A stretch of 64,000 nt of DNA, from assembly GCA_016946835.1 (NCBI GenBank), contig JACVTC010000024.1, forward strand, positions 683,501 through 747,500, given 5' to 3'. A program made the translations under genes and the position numbers. The stretch's first letter is position 1. Every line of letters begins with the position of its first letter. Positions 56,670 to 64,000 of this stretch are shown piece after piece. The notes under the pieces were generated by a model. That model had not been told where the DNA came from, searched no databases, and saw only the letters and a list, made by a program, of their open reading frames with translations. The stretch comes from Neocallimastix lanati (nom. inval.). Lineage: Eukaryota; Neocallimastigomycota; Neocallimastigomycetes; Neocallimastigales; Neocallimastigaceae.

Positions 56670-56680
56670 TTAGCCATATT

Positions 56681-56732
<52 letters not shown>

Positions 56733-57185
56733 TGTTACTATAAATTTTGTTTTTTATATATGAAAATAAAAAGAAAAAGGACACGTAAAGACAAGCATAT
56801 AAATATCTTTTTTTTTTCTTTTGGACATGGAAACTAATATAGTATACATAACAGAGCTAATAAATTTTTTAATTTTACTTGTATTTTTATTAAAAAAAAT
56901 TATAATTTTATTTTTATCTATATAAAATAAAAATAGTTTTTAAAGTTCATTATTAAAAACATATAATAATAATTAAATATTATATATACATTTTCAAGTG
57001 GTAATGGAACAGTAATGGGATATAGAGATGAACATAGAACAATATAAATAAAAAAAAAATTGAATATGATAATACAACTTTATTTGATGCATAATTCATA
57101 AAAAGATTTTTAATGAAGGAATGATGAATAATCTTTCATTATAATTGAAATCTCTTTTAATGTATTACTTTTATATATATATATA

Positions 57186-57655
57186 TACTGAGATTAATGA
57201 GAAGGGAAGGAATAGGGCCTCCAATCTCTCTCCCACTTTAAACATATCAGACTTTTCATTGGATTCTTTGATATACTGTTTCGGCGTCGATGAAGACCTC
57301 TCTCTAAAGCAAGGCTAAACTGAAAGACATTCCCTTACACAATCACTTTATACGATGAGTTTTTCTTTTCAATGATCTCTTGAACCATCATTGAAGGAGG
57401 AAGAAACAGCTACACTCATCATCTCAAAAATTAATCTCTCTTTTGTATTGGCAATTATAGAGCCAAGCCACAGGAATTCTTACCATGGCGAGCAAGTGAG
57501 CACCAACTTCATTTAAAGGAAAAAACACACTGGGAGGGATGAAAAATTGCCCTTTAAAAAAAAAAAAAAAAAAAAAAAAAATTAAGAGGTTATTGTAGAC
57601 GCGGGTCGATCTAGAAACCTTAACGCTTATTCGTCCTGAACCCAGTACTAACACA
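57186..57655 (-). mobile_element. Interspersed repeat (SINE-like), copy 3, longest
   Basis: It runs from CTGAGATTAATGAGAAGGGA to AACCCAGTACTAACACAC and is the reverse complement of copy 1 (10735-11142). It shares CTTTTCATTGGATTCTTT, CTGTTTCGGCGTCGATGAAG, CTCTTGAACCATCATTGAAG, AATTCTTACCATGGCGAGC and GGATGAAAAATT. A 23-A run (about 57556-57580) interrupts it. Its left end overlaps the right arm boundary of the inverted duplication. Confidence 0.75.
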
Positions 57656-57964
57656 CAAAACCTTTTTTTTTATGCATCAGATCATGCTGTATGATGATAT
57701 AAAGAAATATGAAATTGATTTTCTGAATGATTCTAAAAAAGAACTATAATCATTCATGTTTTTTGAGATAGTATTGAAAATAAATTGAATATTTTTTCCT
57801 TTTTTTTTCATAATCAATAACTTTTAAATAATCTTTTTTATCTCTAAAAGGAAAAATAAATTCATAAAAAATACATGTATCTATTTCAGAAACTAATTAT
57901 TTTAAAATGTATAAATAAAAAAATTAATAATGTAATATTTAGATTATTTTTTATTAATGTGTAT

Positions 57965-58003
<39 letters not shown>

Positions 58004-58379
58004 TTTTTTTTTTTTTTTTTTTTATTAAAAAAAAAAAAATTTTTTTTTATTTATTTTTTTAATAATATTTAATTTACTATAATAAATAAACTAAGGTTAA
58101 ACTAAAACCAATTCATCTCTATGATAAAGACTTGTTTCGCTCCTGTTATTTCTGAATTTTTTTTTATCTATACTTAAAAATATTTAATTTTTTTTTATTT
58201 ATACTTAAAAATATTTAAATATTTTTTTATTTATACTTAAAAATATTTAAATATTTTTTTAAATATTTTTCTTTAATAATCATGATTTTTTAATTCTCTA
58301 CTTGCCTTTTTTTTTGTCTCATTTTATATTTCATTAAAAAAAATTTTTTTTTTTCATTTTATTTTTTTATTTTCATTTT

Positions 58380-58940
58380 ATTTTATTTTATTAAAAAATA
58401 AAAAATAAAAATAAAAATAAAAATAAAAAAATAAAAAATAATAATAATAAAATAAAAAATAAAAAAGTATACAATAAAAAAATAAAAAAATAAAAAAATA
58501 AAAAAATAAAAAAAAAATAAAAAAAAAAAAAAAAAATAAAAAAATAAAAAAAATAAAAAATAAAAAAAATAAAAAAAAATAAAAAAAAATAAAAAAAAAT
58601 AAAAAAAAATAAAAAAAAATAAAAAAAATAAAAAAAATAAAAAAAATAAAAAAAATAAAAAATTAAAAAATTAAAAAATAAAAAAATTAAAAAAATGAAA
58701 AAATGAAAAAATAAAAAAATAAAAAAATAAAAAAATAAAAAAATAAAAATAAAAAATAAAAAATAAAATGAAAATAAAAATAAAAATAAAAAATAAAAAA
58801 GTATATAATAAAAAAATAAAAAAAAAATAAAAAATAAAAAAATAAAAAATAAAAAATAAAAAATAAAAAATTAAAAAATTAAAAAAATAAAAAGATAAAA
58901 AAAATAAAAAAAAAAAAAAAAATAAAAAAAAAAGGTCAAA
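58380..58940. repeat. A-rich (A5-8 T)n low-complexity tract
   Basis: About 560 bp of AAAAAT, AAAAAAT and AAAAAAAAAT units, with an inner duplication marked by AAAAAGTATA at 58464 and 58796. Confidence 0.9.
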
Positions 58941-59797
58941 CGACAGGGGATTTTTGTCGATCATAATTATTTTATCTATGTCGTTAGAAAGTAGTGCTTA
59001 ACACTCATAATTAAATATTAAATCCTAAAAAAAATAAAAAAAAAATACAAATAGTTAAGATCTTCTCCTTTTTTATTTAATTTTTTTTTATTTCCCTCTT
59101 TTTTTTTCAGTACTTTTTTTTTTTTTTTTTTTATTATTACTTTTTTTTTTTATTTTTATTACTTTTTTTTTTCATTACTTTTTTTTTTATTACTTTTTTT
59201 TTATTAATTTTCTTTTTTAATTAATTTTTCCTTTTACATTTTCTCTTATTCTCTTCTTCTTTCTTCTTCTTCCCCTATACTTTTACTATTTTTCTTTTAC
59301 TTTTTTCTTTATTTTTTTTTTATTGTTTTATTTATAGAAGCTTTTTAATTTTTAAATTTAAACATCTTTCTAAAAATATTTTTATATTTATTTTTTTTTA
59401 TTATTGGCAATAAAATAATAGTGTGTCATTTATCACATTTAGATTTGTACCTTGTTTCAATAAATATTTTTTATTTGGATAGTTTTATTTCCAGGTTTAC
59501 ACATTTTTTTTAAAAAAAAAAAAAAAAGTATTTTTTTTACCATTATTAATTTTAATTTTTTACTTTGTGAATATCCGCTCCATGTTCTACTAAAATAATT
59601 TACTGCGGATGCATTTCCACTTGAGCCGACATTAAAAGAGAAAAGAGTGAAGTCCGCCCCTTTTATTTATTGAACTTTTATCTATCAATATCTGCTTATA
59701 TTAACCCCTGCTAAACCATCTTACTAGAACTTACCCTTTCAATGTTGATACTCCTGGGTTCCTTGGTTTTAATTAATTTTCACTTATTTACCTTATA

Positions 59798-59862
59798 ATT
59801 TATACCGTATTACCTTATTGCCTTATTACCTTATTACCATATTACCTTTATACCTTTATACC
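59798..59862 (+). repeat. Short tandem repeat of TTACCTTA type
   Basis: Units such as TTACCTTATTG, TTACCTTATT and TTACCTTTATACC recur six to seven times with small changes. Confidence 0.75.
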
Positions 59863-59960
59863 TGTATGTCGAATATAAATAGTAGAAAAAAAATATCCTT
59901 ATCAAATCCCTGATCTATCAGAGTAACTCGTTAGCTCCTATAGGTATAATTTCATATATA

Positions 59961-59999
<39 letters not shown>

Positions 60000-60220
60000 A
60001 GAAAAAAAAAGAAAAAGAGAGCCCCCTATCCGAAGGATCGTACCAAGAATAACTTTTTTTTTTTTTAATATTATAATTTAAATATTTAAAATCAATTCAT
60101 GTCATGTCTATATTCTCTTCCAACTAAAAAAAAATGAAAAGAAAAGAAAAGAAGAAGAAAAGAAAAGAAAAGAAAAAAAAAAAGTTATATTATCATCAGT
60201 TTTTACCAACAATCCTAACA

Positions 60221-60254
<34 letters not shown>

Positions 60255-60871
60255 ACACACCCACGTACATATACATACACATACGCACACCCACTCTCTC
60301 TTTCTATCTCATTCTTCAGAAAAAAAATGACTTAAAAATTAGCAGGATTTTTCCACCAATTGAACTAATTCACTACATTAGTAGTAAAAGATACTATAAT
60401 TTCCACTATCACTAATATTAATATTTCTTATTTTTCACTATCCACTAATTCTACTACTATTATTAACAATATTATTTCTATTATTGTTATTATTATTATT
60501 ATTATAATAACAAGGACACCTTTCTGGACAGTCTTCTTCAACTCTATTGACGGCTTTTTGATGAAAGGAGTATCGATTTTTTTTTTTTTTTATATTCATC
60601 ACACACACCTCTGGCACGAAAGCTCCCCCATCAATTAGAAGCAAACGCTGCTGCTAATATTCTTCAGGATACTATTTAAAGAAGTTGAGCCTTTTTTCTT
60701 TTTTTTTTAGGTAGGTTGGTCTCTCTATTTTTTTTTTATTTTTATTTTTATCTTTTTTTATTTTCATTTTCATTTTTATTTTTATTTTTATGACTTGCAA
60801 TTTTTTTTCTTTTTTTTTAACTTTTTTCTTTTTTTTTTTACTCTATTTTTCTTTTCTTTTTGTTTTGTATA

Positions 60872-61053
60872 AGGGATTAAGGAATTAAGAGGATTCTTTA
60901 AAAAAGTAAAATATAGAAATCCCTTTTTTTATATATATATGAGATTAAGGAATTAAGAGGATTCTTTAAAAAAGAAAAATATAGAAATCCCTTTTTTTTT
61001 ATAAAAGGATTAAGGAATTAAAAGGTTTCTTTAAAAAAGAAAAATATAGAAAT

Positions 61054-61062
<9 letters not shown>
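60872..61062 (+). repeat. Three tandem copies of a 60-70 bp unit
   Basis: The unit reads GGATTAAGGAATTAAGAGGA, then TTCTTTAAAAAAG and ATATAGAAATCCCTTTTTTT. Copies start near 60875, 60941 and 61007, separated by T or TA runs. Each has AATCCCTTT at one end and AAGGGATT or AAAGGATT at the other, so neighbouring copies could form stem-loops. Confidence 0.85.
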
Positions 61063-61086
<24 letters not shown>

Positions 61087-61091
61087 CTAAC

Positions 61092-61125
<34 letters not shown>

Positions 61126-62546
61126 CTTTATATTCTCTATATGATTGAGGGTTTGGATTCTAAATGTTCTAAATCATTTGAAAAAAAAAAAAAAAAAAAA
61201 AAAAAAAAGTGGTTTAATACCTAAGTAAATAAGTAAGTAGGTAGGTATAGGTATAGATATAGGAATATATAGGTACATATAGCCATTCATTCGTTCGTTT
61301 TTTGTTTTTTGTTTTTTGTTGTTTTTTTTTTTAAGGTAAAACTCTTAAAACTTGAAAGATAAAAAAAAAATAAAAATAAATAAAAATAAAAAAAAAGATA
61401 AGAAAAAAAAATAAAGGTTAAGGAGGTAAAGGGGTTACCGTTATTAAGAAATCTTGAAAACTTTTTCTTTCTCTTCCTCCTTCTTCCTCCTTCTTCCTCC
61501 TCCTTCGTACTACTAAATTGGAACATTTTTTATTGATATCAAATTTTACATTTTTTTTGTCTTTCATTATTTCTAGCCCATTTACATGTAAAAAAAAAAT
61601 TTTTTTTAATAATTTCTTTTTAATTGAGATCTTGTGGTTGGAGGGTATAACACAAGGTCATCAACACAAACAAAGAGACCTCCTCCTCCACAACAATAGC
61701 GTTTTATCACCAATAAGCGATGCCATCGTTTATCACATTTATATAAAAATAAAAAAAATAATTGATGAGAAAGGAACAAGATAACCTTGACGAAACACAA
61801 AACTTTTTCTTTAAAAATTCTAAAAAAAAAAAGATTCAGATAATAGATAATAAATTAACCATCAATCCTTATACAATAAGTTTTTGAAGATAAGTCTATA
61901 TATATATAAGTTTTTCAATAAAAAGTTAAGGTATATAACGCTTAAAAAAAGCCTTTAAAAAAATACCTAAAAAAAAAAAAAAAAAAAAAAAAAAATGATG
62001 AATCCTCTTCTTCATGAATACAATTACTACATTAATAGAGTTGGGGGCACTGAGTTATTACGCCATACGCCCTTTTTTTTTTTCTAAAGTCCAAAAAAAA
62101 AAAAAAAAGCAAGGTATGTATCTATCTTTTATTTTTTTTTTTTTTTTGTCTCTGACATAATAAAAGAAATTCATATTGTTCAAGTCATATAAATCCTTTA
62201 TATCAATTCCCATATTTTTTTAAAAAAAAAAAAAAAAAAGATTCTATTAGCGATGTTTTTTTTTTTTTCATAAAAACCCAATTATTGATGAGAGAGAAGA
62301 GAGAGAAGAGAGAGAAGAGAAAGAGAAAGATGCCACTATGATCACGATAGTTAGTTAGTTATATATTACAATCTGAATTTGAATCTGATGGATGGATCAC
62401 ATCCTTCCTTTTTTTTTTTATTTTTTTTATTTTTATTGAATATGACACTATTGATATGTTTTTTTTTTTTTTTTAGAAAGATCTCTACCTCTCTATTGAA
62501 CCTGAAAAAAAAATCCATTTCCATGTTTTCCTATTCCTACAATCCT

Positions 62547-62591
<45 letters not shown>

Positions 62592-62877
62592 AACCAAAAA
62601 AAAAAAAAAAAACATGAGATCAAAGATTAATTTCATTTTCGAATTTTTCCATTTTTTTTTATATCTATAGATATAATTCAATATAAAAATTATTATTTTT
62701 TTTTCTCGCTAATTTCATTAACATTTTTTCTTAATTAATGAATGGATTTCACCAAAGTCTATCACCACCATACGAGAGTCAACATCAACCATATTTTTTT
62801 TCTAGTCAATTCAATTTATTGGAAACACATGAAGATTTTATAACACTTTAAAAACCCTTTAATTTGTATATCTATTT

Positions 62878-63454
62878 TTGTATATATATATATATTTTCT
62901 AACCTTTTTTTTTATCTTTTTTTTTACCTTTTTTTTTTTTTAAGGGACATTCTAAATATAAGTTTTTTTTTTCTTAAGAGACATTCTAAACAATAGTTTT
63001 TTTTTTTTTAAAGGACATTCTAAACATAAGTTTTCTTTTTTTAAAGGACATTCTAAACATAAGTTTTTTTCTTTTTCTTTTTTTTTTTTTTGATTTTCTG
63101 ATTTTCTCTGATTTTCTGTTTAAGTTTAAGGAGATTGTCATTAGATAAATCTGTAAGGAAAAAAAAAGAATTATATATATATATATATATATTTTCTAAC
63201 CTTTTTTTTTTTTATCTTTTTTTTTACCTTTTTTTTTTTTTAATGGACATTCTAAATATAAGTTTTTTTTTTCTTAAGAGACATTCTAAACAATAGTTTT
63301 TTTTTTTTTAAAGGAACATTCTAAACATAAGTTTTCTTTTTTTAAAGGACATTCTAAACATAAGTTTTTTTCTTTTTCTTTTTTTTTTTTTTTTGATTTT
63401 CTGATTTTCTCTGATTTTCTGTTTAAGTTTAAGGAGATTGTCATTAGATAAATT
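62878..63454 (+). repeat. Direct tandem duplication of about 280 bp with nested repeats
   Basis: Copy 1 about 62878-63151, copy 2 about 63172-63454. Both begin with a TA run and TTTTCTAACCTTTTTT, and end with GATTTTCTGATTTTCTCTGA followed by TTTAAGGAGATTGTCATTAG. Each contains four nested units of about 30-40 bp built on GGACATTCTAAACATAAGTT. The copies differ by only a few bases, mainly in T-run lengths. Confidence 0.9.
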
Positions 63455-64000
63455 CTTATGAAAAAAAAAGAAATTAGTAGTTGTAGTTGTTAATGAACTC
63501 TTTTTTTTTTAATTACACATCATCCATTGTTAAGTTCCTCTTTCATTTTCCTAATTTCTTCATTAAGAAAATATACAAATTTTATTAAGATCAATAAATT
63601 TCCGTCTTAAGTTCAAAAGACATTTATACTACCGATCCTGTCTAACAAGTTTTTTTTTTTTTTTTTTTGGTAACAAAAATGATTCATCGGTAGTAGTAGT
63701 AGTTTTTCTTTCCAAATAATAAAACTACAACAGGAAGAGGTTTTAATGATCAGATACAGAAGGGATAGAAGGGATAATCAATAAGAAAAATTAAAAAAAA
63801 AGTAAATAAAAAGAAAAAATAGAAAAAATAAATAAAAAAAATAATTACAGTTTATATATATTATATATTATATATATATATATATATTTTTTAAATCCAA
63901 CATACTTATTTGAGTTTTGACTAACGTATATAGGATCAATCAATATCTGATTAAATTAACCTACCTCCTCTCTAGTCTATGAAATACCCATGAAATACCC

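Larger units (their letters stand above)
52590..57215. repeat. Large inverted duplication (arms about 1.9 and 1.5 kb, spacer about 1.2 kb)
   Basis: Left arm about 52590-54525, right arm about 55750-57215. Reverse-complement matches occur in order from the outside inwards: the ATTAATCTCAGTATATATAT boundary, TTGAAATCTCTTTTAATGTA, AACATAGAACAATATAAATA, GTTGTTGATTTTGAAGCTAC (with small changes), ACCAACCTACATGAATTCCT, GAGTTTTATTATTGAATGG, and AAAAGACTTCC near the centre. The left arm holds the intact exonuclease and the right arm a decayed copy with deletions. Confidence 0.8.
57661..64000. other. Non-coding right end, pyrimidine-rich; no gene recognised
   Basis: No conserved exon was found on either strand. 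From 57960 to 58940, TTTA and A-rich tracts dominate. From about 59000 onwards the sequence has many CT-rich tracts (TCTTCTTCTTTCTTCTTCTT type), more C and G, and several tandem duplications. This resembles a long upstream or untranslated region of a gene beyond 64000, but that is a guess. Confidence 0.45.

Noticed and set aside
57424-57654. Minus-strand 76-aa open frame
   Set aside because: It lies inside interspersed repeat copy 3 and includes a 9-Phe run from the A tract; other copies do not keep the frame.
58671-58964. Minus-strand Phe-rich 97-aa open frame
   Set aside because: It is translation of the A-rich low-complexity tract; no real protein features.
60134-61800. Several short open frames on both strands
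   Set aside because: All depend on homopolymer or CT-rich runs, lack domains and lack convincing splice partners.

Overview
The window is nuclear DNA of an extremely AT-rich, intron-rich eukaryote. Long A or T runs, ATT and TTTA microsatellites and poly-N/poly-Q codon runs are everywhere. I think an anaerobic gut fungus (Neocallimastigomycota) is the most likely source. This is inference, resting on base composition, small GT-AG introns, a yeast-like soluble fumarate reductase, an SNZ-type PdxS, an Ipi3/WDR18 protein, a bacterial-looking P-protein gene, and relics of a PD-(D/E)XK nuclease family that I recall as abundant in these fungi. Dictyostelids were considered, but the very many introns argue against them.

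Eight spliced protein genes can be rebuilt, each with GT-AG junctions and phases that close. From left to right they are: an ankyrin-repeat/low-complexity protein of about 1989 aa (minus, 2529-9164); Ipi3/WDR18, 458 aa (minus, 12831-15224); fused chorismate mutase/prephenate dehydratase, 365 aa (plus, 16369-19372); PdxS/SNZ pyridoxal-phosphate synthase, 317 aa (minus, 23679-25043); fumarate reductase fused to cytochrome b5, 656 aa (plus, 33004-36779); a receptor-like LRR membrane protein, 474 aa (minus, 38838-41336); a 22-exon LRR surface protein, 726 aa (plus, 46847-52140); and an ERI1-like DEDDh exonuclease, 210 aa (plus, 53220-54120).

The spacers hold mobile-element debris: a tRNA-headed SINE (37968-38448), three copies of a 230-470 bp interspersed repeat (10.7, 27.6 and 57.2 kb), a terminal-inverted-repeat MITE in three copies (1.3, 20.4 and 30.4 kb), a decayed PD-(D/E)XK nuclease gene (28.7-29.2 kb) and a decayed LINE endonuclease (43.9-44.9 kb). 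The exonuclease gene lies in one arm of a large inverted duplication (about 52.6-57.2 kb), whose other arm carries a deleted pseudogene copy. The last 6 kb has no recognisable gene but contains tandem duplications and pyrimidine-rich, less AT-biased sequence that may be the upstream region of a gene beyond the edge.

The genes do not form one pathway. They are independent housekeeping functions (ribosome assembly, phenylalanine synthesis, vitamin B6, fumarate respiration) plus a divergent pair of LRR surface proteins. The most unusual items are the bacterial-type P-protein in spliced form, the one-exon-per-LRR architecture with an internal duplication, and the inverted duplication around a small-RNA-type exonuclease.
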